Origin: an uncultured Roseibium sp. | Lineage (GTDB): Bacteria > Pseudomonadota > Alphaproteobacteria > Rhizobiales > Stappiaceae | DNA length: 64,000 nucleotides | Reading direction: 5' to 3' | NCBI RefSeq assembly: GCF_947499295.1 | Contig: NZ_CANMNP010000020.1 | Location: 62,001-126,000, forward strand | Part shown: positions 9,308 to 17,980 of the stretch, one piece after another | How the letters are laid out: each line of letters opens with the position of its first letter | Position numbering within the stretch: position 1 is the first letter of the stretch | Made by a program: the position numbers and the translations under genes | The notes under the pieces: generated by a model | What the model saw: the letters and a program-made list of their open reading frames with translations, nothing else | Told to the model about the DNA's origin: nothing | The model's database searches: none

Positions 9308-9898
9308 ATGCGTTTCAGTGCTGTCGCTACTGCATGTCTTTTTGCTCTTATTGGAGCCGCTTGTTCGCCGACTGCTGATCTCGACGGGACTTCGGGGCGC
9401 CTGGTTCGCACGTCGGATCTGACCCTTGTTCACATCACTGAAGACAGCGTCGGAGGCATCACGCCCGCAACAGCCTACGGCTCGAAGTCGATCGAAAGCG
9501 CCTTGCCAGGTTTCACTACGGAAGGCATCCAGACCGCCGTTGAGGACAACACCGAATGGGCACTGGCCGCATTCAACAGCGATGGCTTTCAGGTCCTTCA
9601 GGTGTTCAAAGGAGACAACGGCAAGGTACGCACCGTGCACGGCGTCACGCACCATTTGCAGGGCCCCAATGGCGAGCGTATCGGCATGACCTTCTCTGAA
9701 GTGGGCACCGCCCGTTCAGACTGCCGGGTCGGCAAGAATCTCTGGCGCGGCATGGCCATTTGCAAGTCGCGCGGGCATCAAAACGTCCAGCTGGTATATG
9801 CAATTCCGGGCTACCAGGGCCCTTTCGACCAATTGCCCCCATCCAAGGACTTGTTTGACGCTCAAATGCAGAGAATTCTTTGGACGCCTAAGAGCTGA
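9308..9898 (+). CDS. Predicted lipoprotein, DUF1131/YfeY-like
   Basis: The 196-residue product begins with a lysine-poor signal sequence (MRFSAVATACLFALIGAAC) ending in a cysteine that fits a lipoprotein signal, though the residue at -3 is Gly, not the usual Leu. The mature part contains TLVHITEDSVGGITPATAYG and a pair of later cysteines (SDCRVG, MAICKS). Length and sequence resemble the DUF1131 family, to which the envelope-stress-controlled E. coli lipoprotein YfeY belongs. It should sit in the periplasm or outer membrane; the role is unknown. The family assignment is from memory and moderate. Confidence 0.72.
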   Translation: MRFSAVATACLFALIGAACSPTADLDGTSGRLVRTSDLTLVHITEDSVGGITPATAYGSKSIESALPGFTTEGIQTAVEDNTEWALAAFNSDGFQVLQVFKGDNGKVRTVHGVTHHLQGPNGERIGMTFSEVGTARSDCRVGKNLWRGMAICKSRGHQNVQLVYAIPGYQGPFDQLPPSKDLFDAQMQRILWTPKS

Positions 9899-9955
9899 CA
9901 AAAGCACAGGTGCCAGCGGCCACAGCTTCGTTGGGCCTCAAAAAACCAAACGTCT

Positions 9956-10993
9956 TCAGACGTGTGGTTTCGATTTGACCATCACTTCGCCAACCGGCCG
10001 CCAGACATTGCGCATCTTCAGTGTCTTTTCCGCAGTATCTGCAAGATCCATCAACATCGGCATCCCCCGGTCCTGAATGAATGGCAAAGACTTTACGTCT
10101 CCGCCTGTCCAGGGAAGGAATGGATTTCGGCGCATATGCCAGTGGATCTCAGATCGGACTGTTGGCTTGTCGGAAGGCGTTCGACCGTGAAAGGCAAAGG
10201 TATCGGCAACCACAAGCGTGTTCTCCGGAACAGCCATTTTAACCGGTTGCGGAAGACCAAGGTCTGAAAGGTCTTCCCGCTTGATCCGAAACGATCCGCT
10301 CGCATGGTGCGACCGCGGATCCTTTGCAGCCGTCAACGAACACTCATATTCCCAGTCGAGGCGGTCTTTGGTCAGCTTGTGTGACCCGGGCACAAAGAAA
10401 AAGGGACCATCGTCCTCACCGACATCTTGAAGGAAGAGCCAGGCTTTTGAAGTGGCATGGAACGTGTCCGCATGCGCATCTGATTGCGGGTCTTTCTTCT
10501 TCACCTTTTGCGGCTCAACAAGCACAGTTTGAATAAAACTGAGCGGATACCCCCCTTGTGAGGCAGCATAGCGGATCATGTTAAGCGCGCGCGAGTCGCG
10601 AACGGCCTGCGCCAGTGCCGGGTTTTTGCTCAGGAGTGATGGAGGCAGCATGGTCATCCGCGTGACGGCCTGTCCCTGCCGCATTTCGCGCGCTTCCAGC
10701 GCCTGATTGAATACTTCTTCTTTTAGCTGAGCGTAGACCTCGGCAGGCAGGAAATCATGCACAAGGAAATATCCGTTTTCATCGAAAAACGCGTGCTCTT
10801 CCGGAGCAACCAGCCGTGCAAGACGCGCCCTGCGGGCCGCAGCCATGTCTGCTGCCAGCTTCACCCGCTTTTTGTGCAAGCCCCAGGTATTCAGACGTTC
10901 GCTGCCAAGCAGTGGGTTTTTCCGTGGCGACTTGTCTGTGCCTGCCAGCCCAAGAACCCATAGCGGTGCTTTCAAAAAAGAAAGGGGTGTCAT
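9956..10993 (-). CDS. Phytanoyl-CoA dioxygenase (PhyH)-like protein
   Basis: The 345-residue protein has the iron/2-oxoglutarate facial triad of the PhyH family: H174-x-D176 in DAHADTFH and a distal His at about 269 in AFHGRTP, with an Arg 2 residues later that could bind 2-oxoglutarate. The surrounding stretch DGPFFFVPGSH is typical of the double-stranded beta-helix core. The first 60 residues are basic and may be an accessory helix. Family members hydroxylate diverse substrates, from phytanoyl-CoA to ectoine and halogenated metabolites, so the substrate cannot be named. It is transcribed convergently toward the lipoprotein gene. Confidence 0.85.
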   Translation of the reverse strand: MTPLSFLKAPLWVLGLAGTDKSPRKNPLLGSERLNTWGLHKKRVKLAADMAAARRARLARLVAPEEHAFFDENGYFLVHDFLPAEVYAQLKEEVFNQALEAREMRQGQAVTRMTMLPPSLLSKNPALAQAVRDSRALNMIRYAASQGGYPLSFIQTVLVEPQKVKKKDPQSDAHADTFHATSKAWLFLQDVGEDDGPFFFVPGSHKLTKDRLDWEYECSLTAAKDPRSHHASGSFRIKREDLSDLGLPQPVKMAVPENTLVVADTFAFHGRTPSDKPTVRSEIHWHMRRNPFLPWTGGDVKSLPFIQDRGMPMLMDLADTAEKTLKMRNVWRPVGEVMVKSKPHV

Positions 10994-11167
10994 GCTGTAC
11001 CTGAAAAATCGTTGATCGAATTTGGTGTTATTAACACGGCATCAGGTGAAACTGACAAGCGGGAATGAGCTTGAATCCGAATTTTGATCACACCTTGCGG
11101 ACAATGCATCAACGTTCTCCCTTTTGCGGCAGTGACCTTTGCCCTTACCTGCGCTAAGCGTTGAACC

Positions 11168-12157
11168 ATGGCTCAGACACTCGACCCTTCTCGCCTGCTA
11201 AAGGATCTCAAGAACGGCAACCGCGCCGCACTCGCCCGCGCCATCACATTGGTGGAATCCAAAAAGGCGGATCATCGGCATCTGGCACACCAGCTAATAC
11301 AGGACCTTCTGCCGCTGACAGGCCGGGCCACAAGGGTTGGCATAACCGGTGTCCCCGGGGTCGGCAAATCAACAACGATCGACACGCTCGGATCCAATTT
11401 GACGAATTCCGGTCACAGGGTCGCTGTTCTGGCGGTCGACCCCTCTTCCACCCGCACCGGGGGCTCGATCCTTGGAGACAAAACGCGGATGGCGCGCCTT
11501 GCGGTAGACGAAAATGCCTTCATTCGCCCATCTCCGTCCGCCGGAACGCTTGGAGGCGTCGCCGCCAAGACGCGGGAAACGATGCTTCTTTGTGAAGCGG
11601 CAGGGTTTGACGTCATTCTGGTCGAAACCGTCGGCATCGGGCAATCGGAAACCACTGTTGCAGACATGGTCGATTTGTTTTTGGTGCTGATGCTGCCCGG
11701 AGCCGGAGATGAACTGCAGGGTATCAAGAAGGGTGTTCTTGAAATCGCTGACATGATTGCGGTCAACAAGGCAGAAGGTGAAGGGGCCTTAAGGGCTCGC
11801 TCAGCAGCTTCGGACTATCGGGCTGCCCTTCACATCCTCGCACCAAAGTCACCCAACTGGTCTCCGCCTGTGGTGACAATATCCGGTCTTGCGAATGAAG
11901 GTCTGAGAGAATTGTGGCAACAAGTCGCCCATTATCGCGACAAGATGCAGGCAACGGGTGAGTGGAATGACAAGCGCAGCCGGCAACAGGTTGCCTGGAT
12001 GTGGGATATGCTGCACCAACGCACGATGGATGCCTTGAAGACCAATTCAAGAACTGCGGGACGTCTGGACGATCTGGAGGCAAGCGTAAGGGCCGGAAAA
12101 ACATCCGTTTCACTGGCTGTGGACGAACTGGCGGGTTTGATCGGTCTGGAGAATTAG
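11168..12157 (+). CDS. meaB: MeaB-type GTPase, methylmalonyl-CoA mutase chaperone
   Basis: The 329-residue protein has a P-loop GVPGVGKST (61-69), the switch region LAVDPSSTRTGGSILGDKTRM, and the base-recognition motif NKAEG, all characteristic of the MeaB/ArgK G3E GTPases. In other organisms MeaB gates B12 loading of methylmalonyl-CoA mutase and protects it from inactivation. It should therefore serve the mutA/mutB enzyme encoded at the left edge of the window, though the loci are about 9 kb apart. The pyroglutamyl peptidase gene starts 5 bases after the stop, so the two are co-transcribed. Confidence 0.95.
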   Translation: MAQTLDPSRLLKDLKNGNRAALARAITLVESKKADHRHLAHQLIQDLLPLTGRATRVGITGVPGVGKSTTIDTLGSNLTNSGHRVAVLAVDPSSTRTGGSILGDKTRMARLAVDENAFIRPSPSAGTLGGVAAKTRETMLLCEAAGFDVILVETVGIGQSETTVADMVDLFLVLMLPGAGDELQGIKKGVLEIADMIAVNKAEGEGALRARSAASDYRAALHILAPKSPNWSPPVVTISGLANEGLRELWQQVAHYRDKMQATGEWNDKRSRQQVAWMWDMLHQRTMDALKTNSRTAGRLDDLEASVRAGKTSVSLAVDELAGLIGLEN

Positions 12158-12162
12158 GGCCA

Positions 12163-12777
12163 ATGCGAAGAGCAAACAAAACAATCCTTGTGACTGGTTT
12201 TTCACCCTTTCCCGGAAGCCCTGTCAATCCGACTGAAATGCTGATGCACCGGCTCCCAAAACGGCTGGGTGAAAGTCATCGCGGTGTTTCATTTGTTTTT
12301 GCGGTCTTGCCGACAACCTGGGCCGGACGCGAAAAGGTGACGGATCGACTGCGCAAAACCATAAAGCCGGACGCAATCATTCATTTCGGTGTTGATGGCA
12401 CACGCCGCACAATCAATCTTGAAACTCGAGCCGTGAACCAGGCCGTGCGGGTACGCCCGGACGCCGTCGGGGATGCCCCAAAGCAACCCGAACTTCAGAT
12501 CAACGGAGAAAGATCGCGTAGCTCTACGCTGCCAGCGCGCGCCTTGCTTGAGGCGGCCAGCAGCAGCGGTGCACCGGTAAGGCTGTCCAGCAATGCCGGC
12601 ACGTACCTTTGCAACGCGACACTCTGGGATTCCATCGGCTCCGGCATCCCGAGTATCTTCGTTCACGTGCCAACGCTCCCCAAAGGAAAGATGGACACAC
12701 GCCCGTCCCTGCCGCGTGTTGAGGATGCGGCGGTCCGCATCCTGCAAGAAACTGCGAGGCGATTGCAAAGCAGCTGA
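12163..12777 (+). CDS. Pyroglutamyl-peptidase I-like cysteine peptidase (family C15)
   Basis: The 204-residue protein starts VTGFSPFPG..NP, the typical C15 N-terminus, and has all three catalytic residues in context: Glu87 in NLETRAVN, Cys150 in SNAGTYLCN and His168 in FVHVPTLP. Classical enzymes remove N-terminal pyroglutamate from peptides in the cytoplasm. The ATG at 12163 follows the meaB stop by 5 bases, with AGGG in the stop region serving as ribosome site. The pairing with meaB has no known metabolic logic. It ends 30 bases before the convergent TetR gene. Confidence 0.88.
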   Translation: MRRANKTILVTGFSPFPGSPVNPTEMLMHRLPKRLGESHRGVSFVFAVLPTTWAGREKVTDRLRKTIKPDAIIHFGVDGTRRTINLETRAVNQAVRVRPDAVGDAPKQPELQINGERSRSSTLPARALLEAASSSGAPVRLSSNAGTYLCNATLWDSIGSGIPSIFVHVPTLPKGKMDTRPSLPRVEDAAVRILQETARRLQSS

Positions 12778-12781
12778 CGTT

Positions 12782-12808
12782 GATCTGCAACTGTCGACGT
12801 CGCAGATC
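12782..12808. repeat. Short inverted repeat between convergent genes
   Basis: Arms GATCTGC (12782-12788) and GCAGATC (12802-12808) flank a 13-base loop between the pyroglutamyl-peptidase and TetR 3' ends. No T-run follows on either strand, so it is at best a weak terminator. Confidence 0.4.
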
Positions 12809-13395
12809 TAGTGACCATCCTGGTCGAGCAATCGCTCGACCTGACGGATACAGTCCCCCGCCATTTGACCTGCAAGGCCAGCACGTCCCAGAACTCTCAG
12901 ACCAAAATAGATCGAGAGAATTCCGCGCGCAGTTTCTCTTGCAGCTGCTTCGTTCAGGCGTTGGTCGTCGAGCAGAGCGCGAAAAAAAGAATTCTCGAGC
13001 CGATGGACCATTGCCTGAAGCTTTGCTTCTGCTTCCGCGTCTTCGGCCGCCTTGTCGACAAGCGCATTACACAAAAAACACCCTAGTCGATCGCCGTTCC
13101 GCCGGACTTCTTCAGCAACCTTGCCAAACAGTCCCAAGATGCGGGCACGGCCTGATCCCTGATTGGGATCGGTCAAAAAAGCAGCTGTCCCGCTGATTAC
13201 CTTGTCGTTGTATCTTTCAAGTGCGGCAAGGTAGATGGACTGCTTGTCTTGAAAGGCTTTGTAAAAGGACCCTTTCGTGATCTCCATGGCCGCAAGAAGT
13301 TCGGACAGAGAGGCCTGTTCATAGCCGACTTGCCAAAACAATCCCATGGCCTTGTCCATGGCCTCATCGGCATCAAATTCGCGCGGTCTCGCCAT
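12808..13395 (-). CDS. TetR/AcrR-family transcriptional repressor
   Basis: The 195-residue protein begins MARPREFDADEAMDKAM and has the TetR helix-turn-helix at about 25-50 (SLSELLAAMEITKGSFYKAF), followed by an all-helical ligand domain. A cysteine pair, GCFLCNALV, sits in the ligand domain; such cysteines occur in TetR members that sense electrophiles or thiol stress, but that is only a possibility here. GGAGG lies 4 bases before the ATG. It is divergent from the YHS-domain gene, and two related operator-like repeats lie in the 215-base gap, so autoregulation and control of the YHS gene are likely. Confidence 0.92.
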   Translation of the reverse strand: MARPREFDADEAMDKAMGLFWQVGYEQASLSELLAAMEITKGSFYKAFQDKQSIYLAALERYNDKVISGTAAFLTDPNQGSGRARILGLFGKVAEEVRRNGDRLGCFLCNALVDKAAEDAEAEAKLQAMVHRLENSFFRALLDDQRLNEAAARETARGILSIYFGLRVLGRAGLAGQMAGDCIRQVERLLDQDGH

Positions 13396-13454
13396 TCTAC
13401 CTCCAAGATGGATCACTCACGGATCAGTCACGTGAGATCACGGCCTTGTGTTTT

Positions 13455-13474
13455 GTACCAATCGGTTCCTAATA
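13455..13474. promoter_or_regulatory. Putative TetR operator, copy 1
   Basis: The 20-base element starts GTACCAAT and ends TTCCTAATA, and matches the second copy 66 bases away at 16 or more of 20 positions in the same orientation. It contains the imperfect dyad GTACC-AATC-GGTTC. Its place just upstream of the TetR start suggests autorepression. Confidence 0.6.
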
Positions 13475-13513
13475 CTATATCAAATATACCGGACAGAGAC
13501 AAACATTAGCGCC

Positions 13514-13541
13514 TTATTAGGTACCAATTAGTCCCTAATAA
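13514..13541. promoter_or_regulatory. Putative TetR operator, copy 2 (28-bp near-palindrome)
   Basis: Arms TTATTAGG and CCTAATAA are perfectly complementary around a 12-base core that is itself mostly symmetric; 24 of 28 positions are symmetric by my count. It holds the same element as the first copy and lies 69 bases before the YHS gene start, where it could cover the promoter. Confidence 0.68.
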
Positions 13542-13610
13542 ACGAGTTACAACCTTCTTTTGTTCGGCTGCCTGTTCAACACACGAATACTTACGTGGGA
13601 GAATTCTGAA

Positions 13611-14084
13611 ATGTTCAAAAACCTGATCCGCGGCACCGCAGCTACACTTGTTGTCTTTGCCGGACTTGTTTCCGGTGCCCTTGCTGCCGGAGCTGATGTC
13701 AACGCGACGATTACGGGCCTTGCACTCCGCGGTGTCGACCCGGTCTCTTATTTCTCCAACGGCGCTCCGCAGGCCGGCGATTTCCAGATTACCGAAGTTC
13801 ACAACGGCGCTACATATCGCTTCACTTCGGAAGAAAACCGCGACCTTTTCAAGGCCAATCCTGCTAAATACCTGCCGCAGTACGGTGGCTTCTGTGCCTT
13901 TGGAACGGCAATGGGCGTAAAGGTCGATGGCGATCCTGACCTTTGGAAGATCGTTGATGGCAAGCTGTACCTGAACCTCTCCCAGTCCATTCAGGAACGT
14001 TGGAACAAGGACATTCCGGGCCACATCACGAATGCCGACACCAACTGGACGGACATCAAGGACGTTTCCCCAAGCGATCTGTGA
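13611..14084 (+). CDS. Secreted YHS-domain protein
   Basis: The 157-residue protein begins with a signal peptide (MFKNLIRGTAATLVVFAGLVSGALA, cleaved near 25). The mature part is a YHS-type domain: ALRGVDPVSYF, then YRFTSEENRDLFKANPAKYLPQYGGFCAFG. YHS domains occur in metal-linked proteins; a single cysteine in GGFCAFG is present. The product should be periplasmic, with unknown function. The start has GGGAGA about 8 bases upstream. It is divergent from the TetR gene with operator-like repeats in between, so it is probably the main target of that repressor. A strong terminator follows. Confidence 0.88.
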   Translation: MFKNLIRGTAATLVVFAGLVSGALAAGADVNATITGLALRGVDPVSYFSNGAPQAGDFQITEVHNGATYRFTSEENRDLFKANPAKYLPQYGGFCAFGTAMGVKVDGDPDLWKIVDGKLYLNLSQSIQERWNKDIPGHITNADTNWTDIKDVSPSDL

Positions 14085-14116
14085 TCCCCTCTTGTCACTT
14101 TAGCATCGCTTGAAAC

Positions 14117-14148
14117 ACCGGCCGGGCGCCCCTCCCGGCCGGTTTTTC
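14117..14148 (+). terminator. Rho-independent terminator after the YHS gene
   Basis: The stem ACCGGCCGGG and its complement CCCGGCCGG(T) flank a 7-base loop and are followed by TTTTT. It stands 33 bases after the YHS stop codon. Confidence 0.93.
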
Positions 14149-14258
14149 TTATTCAACGTCATCACAAAAGCCCGTTCCGGCACGCCCTTTGCTGAGTTCA
14201 GGTCAAACCCTGACTTTGCCTCCCATTGTGGGACGCTCGAAAGCAATTGGCCCGTTAG

Positions 14259-15629
14259 ATGACACGAGACTTAGCAAAACTGAGCCGCCGCACGTTTCTT
14301 GCCGGGACAGCACTGTGCCTTTCTGGGACAGCTGCCGCTGCGCAAATGAAAGTCGCCGATCTCAGGGGATCCATCGATTCCGCAGATCTTGGGCTGCTTC
14401 CAAATGCTGCCGATGATCAGACTGCTCAGTTTCAAAATGCTGTTAACAGGGCGGTGGAACGCGGACGGGCGCTTTTTCTACCGGCAGGAACTTATCCGGT
14501 TGCCAATCTTCGCCTTCCTTCAGGCACATTGATTGTCGGTGTCCCGGGCCGAACCCGTCTTGTCTATCAAGGTGGCGGGGGCCAACTGGTGCGCGCTGAA
14601 GGCGTTACAAATATCGGTCTCACCGGCATAACTTTCGACGGTGCTAACCGCTCGATCGGCGATTTCACAGAAGGCTTGTTGCATTTCATCGGCGTGCGCA
14701 ATCTGGTGATCGACAACTGCGAAATCGCAGGTTCCGCCAAGATGGGCGCTGTCCTGGACCGGTGTTCCGGGCGGGTCGAAAACTGCCGGATTTCGGGTGC
14801 AGCGGAAGCCGGGTTGCGTTCCAACGAAGCTGCTGGCCTCGCCATTACAGGAAACACTGTTACTGATTGTGCCAATGGCGGTATCTGGATTCATCGCTGG
14901 CGTGAAGGCGAAGACGGAACCATTGTCTCCGGAAATCGGGTAGAACGCATCGGCGCCCGATATGGCGGCACCGGCCAATTCGGCAACGGTATCAACGTAT
15001 TTCGCGCCCATGGTGTTATGATCGCCAACAACCGTGTCGCTGATTGCGCATTCTCTGCAATCCGGTCGAACACCGGCTCGAATGTCCAGATTATCGGCAA
15101 TTCATGCCTGCGCTCCGGCGAGACGGCAATTTATTCGGAATTCGGTTTTCAGGGTGCCGTGATTTCCAACAATATCGTGGACGGTGGCACGACAGGCATC
15201 TCCATTGCCAACTTCATGGATGGCGGGCGTATGGCAGTTTGTTCCGGCAATCTTATTCGCAATATTTCCGAAACTGGCCCCTATCCGCCGGAAGTTGCAG
15301 GCTTTGGCATCGGTATTGCCGCAGAAGCGGACACGGCGTTGACCGGAAACATCATTGAAGGCGCTCCCAAGTTCGGAATGATGCTCGGATGGGGCCCCTA
15401 TATGCGCAACGTGACCGCCTCTCAAAACGTCCTCAGAGAATGCGGCACGGGCATTGCCGTGACAGTCGTTGATGGCGCAGGCCCTGCGGTAATCACCGGA
15501 AACATTGTCCAGGGCTCGAAAAACGGTGGCATTAACGGCTTCCGCTGGCTGGAACGCGCCACAGGCGAATTGAACAACCACTCCGAATTTTCAAACCTGA
15601 CAGTGAACGGCAACCAAGTAGCCGCTTGA
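14259..15629 (+). CDS. Tat-exported right-handed beta-helix protein (TIGR03808-like)
   Basis: The 456-residue protein has a twin-arginine signal (SRRTFLAGTALCLSGTAAAA) in its first 30 residues. The rest is a run of beta-helix repeats such as NIGLTGITFDG, LAITGNTVTDC, VMIANNRVADC and VQIIGNSCLRSG, with regularly spaced Asn and Gly. This matches the TIGR03808 family of Tat-translocated repeat proteins found in rhizobia and relatives. Such folds often bind or cleave polysaccharide, but no catalytic signature is recognised, so a function cannot be assigned. Export in a folded state is predicted. It converges on the DDAH-like gene, 11 bases from its stop. Confidence 0.88.
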   Translation: MTRDLAKLSRRTFLAGTALCLSGTAAAAQMKVADLRGSIDSADLGLLPNAADDQTAQFQNAVNRAVERGRALFLPAGTYPVANLRLPSGTLIVGVPGRTRLVYQGGGGQLVRAEGVTNIGLTGITFDGANRSIGDFTEGLLHFIGVRNLVIDNCEIAGSAKMGAVLDRCSGRVENCRISGAAEAGLRSNEAAGLAITGNTVTDCANGGIWIHRWREGEDGTIVSGNRVERIGARYGGTGQFGNGINVFRAHGVMIANNRVADCAFSAIRSNTGSNVQIIGNSCLRSGETAIYSEFGFQGAVISNNIVDGGTTGISIANFMDGGRMAVCSGNLIRNISETGPYPPEVAGFGIGIAAEADTALTGNIIEGAPKFGMMLGWGPYMRNVTASQNVLRECGTGIAVTVVDGAGPAVITGNIVQGSKNGGINGFRWLERATGELNNHSEFSNLTVNGNQVAA

Positions 15630-15640
15630 AAGGCAAACGT

Positions 15641-16441
15641 TTAGCCGAGTGCAAATCGCAGGGACAGACAGGATAGTCCACCGTCGACTTTGCGCGCTTC
15701 ATGGGTTGGCAGGACCACGGTCTTGAAGCCCGCTTTCTCAATAGCTGCCAGTGTTTTTGGGTATCCCTCCGGCACCAGGACAACATCATTCACACGAATG
15801 ACATTGGCAGCGTAATCCTCTCCCTCCGCCACAACCACGATGGGCCGTCCATTGAAAAACCCACTCTCGGCCATGACACGAGTGGCAAGAATGACGCCAT
15901 CGCCAAGTGTGGAACAAGCCGTCTTGAAGTGAAGAACCCCTCGGGGTGTTTCGCAGACTTCCGCTTGATACCCCCAATCACCAAGCAATTTCGCAAAGGC
16001 GTCAGCGCCATCCCTGTCGGTCCGTGCTGAAAGACCTATCAGGATAGTGTCGTCAAGCATCAGAACGTCGCCACCATCCACATGGCCATTGCCGGGCAGC
16101 ACCTCCACCTTTTCAAAATGACCTTCCAGCGCGGCACGGATCTCCTTGCCTTCACCCAACCGGCTTTCTGTCCCGGGCCGCAACTGGATGGCGGCATTCG
16201 GCAGACAAAATGCCGGGTCTTCGACAAAGCAGCTGTCCGGATAGGCTTCAAGTGCAGGCAGAACGTCGACACTCAGCCCTGCCTCTTGCAGAGCCTTGAT
16301 ATAGAGCCCATGTTCTTCGCGAAATTTATCACCGCTCGGGTCGCCGCTATCGACCGCACGGATACCGTTGGCAACACTATTGGCCGGTGTCCGGGCAATT
16401 GCATGTGTAAACTGAAATGACAGACCGGCGCGATGCGTCAT
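15641..16441 (-). CDS. Dimethylarginine dimethylaminohydrolase (DDAH)-like amidinohydrolase
   Basis: The 266-residue protein fits the guanidine-modifying enzyme fold: PDSCFVEDPAF (substrate-binding), GNGHVDGGDVL (120s), the catalytic His171 in LHFKTACS, and the catalytic Cys258 near the C-terminus in GGLSCLSLRF. DDAH enzymes convert methylated arginines to citrulline and methylamines; some relatives use other guanidines. The ATG at 16441 has GGGAG about 8 bases upstream. Its start codon is only 12 bases from that of the divergent GNAT gene, so each promoter must lie inside or very close to the other gene. Confidence 0.9.
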   Translation of the reverse strand: MTHRAGLSFQFTHAIARTPANSVANGIRAVDSGDPSGDKFREEHGLYIKALQEAGLSVDVLPALEAYPDSCFVEDPAFCLPNAAIQLRPGTESRLGEGKEIRAALEGHFEKVEVLPGNGHVDGGDVLMLDDTILIGLSARTDRDGADAFAKLLGDWGYQAEVCETPRGVLHFKTACSTLGDGVILATRVMAESGFFNGRPIVVVAEGEDYAANVIRVNDVVLVPEGYPKTLAAIEKAGFKTVVLPTHEARKVDGGLSCLSLRFALG

Positions 16442-16453
16442 AACGGAACTCCC

Positions 16454-16903
16454 ATGAACAAGACTTCCGCCAACACAGCCATTCGAAAGGCAGAAATGCA
16501 AGATGCTGCCACCTTGAAAACGTGCATTGAAAGGGCCTATGCACCAGTAAGACTGAAGCTGAGCGATCTGCCGGATGTTTCTGCCGGAATTGAGGAGGAC
16601 ATCGCCGGCAACGAGGTGTTCATTGCAGAAACCGATGGCTGCACGGCAGGCTGTGCAATTCTGTCTTTCGACGGATCAAGGGCACATTTGAGCAACATTG
16701 CCGTTGACCCGGATTTCAAAGGACAAGGCATCGGCAAGGCATTGATCGGCGCCGTTGAAGCTGCTGCAAGAGCAAAAGAAGTGCCCGTAATCCACCTTGC
16801 GACCCACGTTTCGATGCCGGAGAATGTCGCGCTCTACAGCCGGTTAGGTTGGCTGGAGACACAAAGAACCGGCAACAAGGTCCTGATGGAAAAGAGCCTT
16901 TAA
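16454..16903 (+). CDS. GNAT-family N-acetyltransferase
   Basis: The 149-residue protein has the GNAT acetyl-CoA site: LSNIAVDPDFKGQGIGKALI (motif A, with the QGIGKA loop) and a C-terminal NVALYSRLGW (motif B). The substrate is unknown. Start choice is uncertain: the ATG at 16454 has only a weak ribosome site, and an ATG at 16433 would overlap the divergent DDAH-like gene. Because the two start codons are so close, the pair may be co-regulated. Confidence 0.87.
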   Translation: MNKTSANTAIRKAEMQDAATLKTCIERAYAPVRLKLSDLPDVSAGIEEDIAGNEVFIAETDGCTAGCAILSFDGSRAHLSNIAVDPDFKGQGIGKALIGAVEAAARAKEVPVIHLATHVSMPENVALYSRLGWLETQRTGNKVLMEKSL

Positions 16904-16917
16904 AGATCGAAACCCTT

Positions 16918-17958
16918 TTAAGGCAGCGCCGCTTTCAAGGCACTCAAAAATTCATCAGTCGGCTTCATATGTCCCGCCTGAACGCCTTTGCGTGTCAAGA
17001 TGGACGGATTGACGAGACTGTCCAGAAGCGCGGCCTCTTCTTCGTTGAGCTCAAGCACGGCTTCCAGAATGGTTGCCATGATGACCTCAGCCGCCCGTGT
17101 AGCTCCGTCGTCGCATTTGAGTGCAATTCCGAAGCCGAGTTCAGGCACTGAGCCGCAATAAACTCCCTCAGCTCCGGTTTTGACCAGGACGCGTCCGCGA
17201 AAGCCTTCCATGACCTTGGTACAGAAGCGGTCGGCACCGGCCACCATGTAAGGCTCATTGATGCAGGCGTTGTAGATTCGCTCGGCGGCCTCAGCTCGAA
17301 GTGGTTCAAGGCCTTCACCTGTGCCAAAGGATGCAAATGCCCGTGCGAAACCTCTCAAGGGCGAGGCATAGGTCGGGATGGAACAGCCGTCTGTGCCGCA
17401 AACGTCTTCTGAAAGAGTATCGCCTGTGAGTTGTTCCATCACCAGGCGGACCTCGCGCTGGACAGGGTGACCAGGCTCGACATAGCCACGCGTTTCGACA
17501 CCCATGACTTTTGCAAGCCCCAGAAAGCCAGCATGTTTACCTGAACAGTTGTTGTGCAGTCCGGATGGCGTCTCGTCGGTCAAGATCAGCTTTGCCGCAT
17601 CTTCCATGCGCTGTGGCCATTGCGGACCGCATTCCAGATCATCTTCGGTAAAGCCCGCCTTCATCAGCATGACCTTGGCCGAGTTGGCGTGCACTTCCTC
17701 TCCGCTGTGAGAGGCACAGGCAAGTGCCAACTCCGCGTCGTTCAGATCCAACGCATCGGCTGCTCCAGACTCAACAAGCGGGATTGCCTGCAGAGCCTTG
17801 ATCGCGGACCTGGGAAACACCTTGGCATCGATATCTCCAAGGCTGCACACGATATTGCCCGAGGCATCTGAAATCGCGACGCAACCGCGATGCAGGCTCT
17901 CGGTGAGATTGCCGCGTGTGACATCGACCAGTACCGGGTTGTCCATAAAGTTTCTCAT
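16918..17958 (-). CDS. L-asparaginase, rhizobial (R. etli AsnA/type II PF06089) family
   Basis: The 346-residue protein belongs to the asparaginase group first seen in Rhizobium etli, which is unrelated to the E. coli enzymes. Recognisable stretches include VFPRSAIKALQAIP, CASHSGEEVH, LHNNCSGKHAGFL and VKTGAEGVYCG. Family members hydrolyse asparagine to aspartate and ammonia in the cytoplasm; conserved Ser, Lys and Cys residues of the family are present in those motifs. It lies 22 bases after the aminotransferase stop on the same strand, so the two form an operon that could route asparagine nitrogen and carbon. Confidence 0.92.
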   Translation of the reverse strand: MRNFMDNPVLVDVTRGNLTESLHRGCVAISDASGNIVCSLGDIDAKVFPRSAIKALQAIPLVESGAADALDLNDAELALACASHSGEEVHANSAKVMLMKAGFTEDDLECGPQWPQRMEDAAKLILTDETPSGLHNNCSGKHAGFLGLAKVMGVETRGYVEPGHPVQREVRLVMEQLTGDTLSEDVCGTDGCSIPTYASPLRGFARAFASFGTGEGLEPLRAEAAERIYNACINEPYMVAGADRFCTKVMEGFRGRVLVKTGAEGVYCGSVPELGFGIALKCDDGATRAAEVIMATILEAVLELNEEEAALLDSLVNPSILTRKGVQAGHMKPTDEFLSALKAALP

Positions 17959-17980
17959 CTTGAAAACATGTCTTTTCAGG

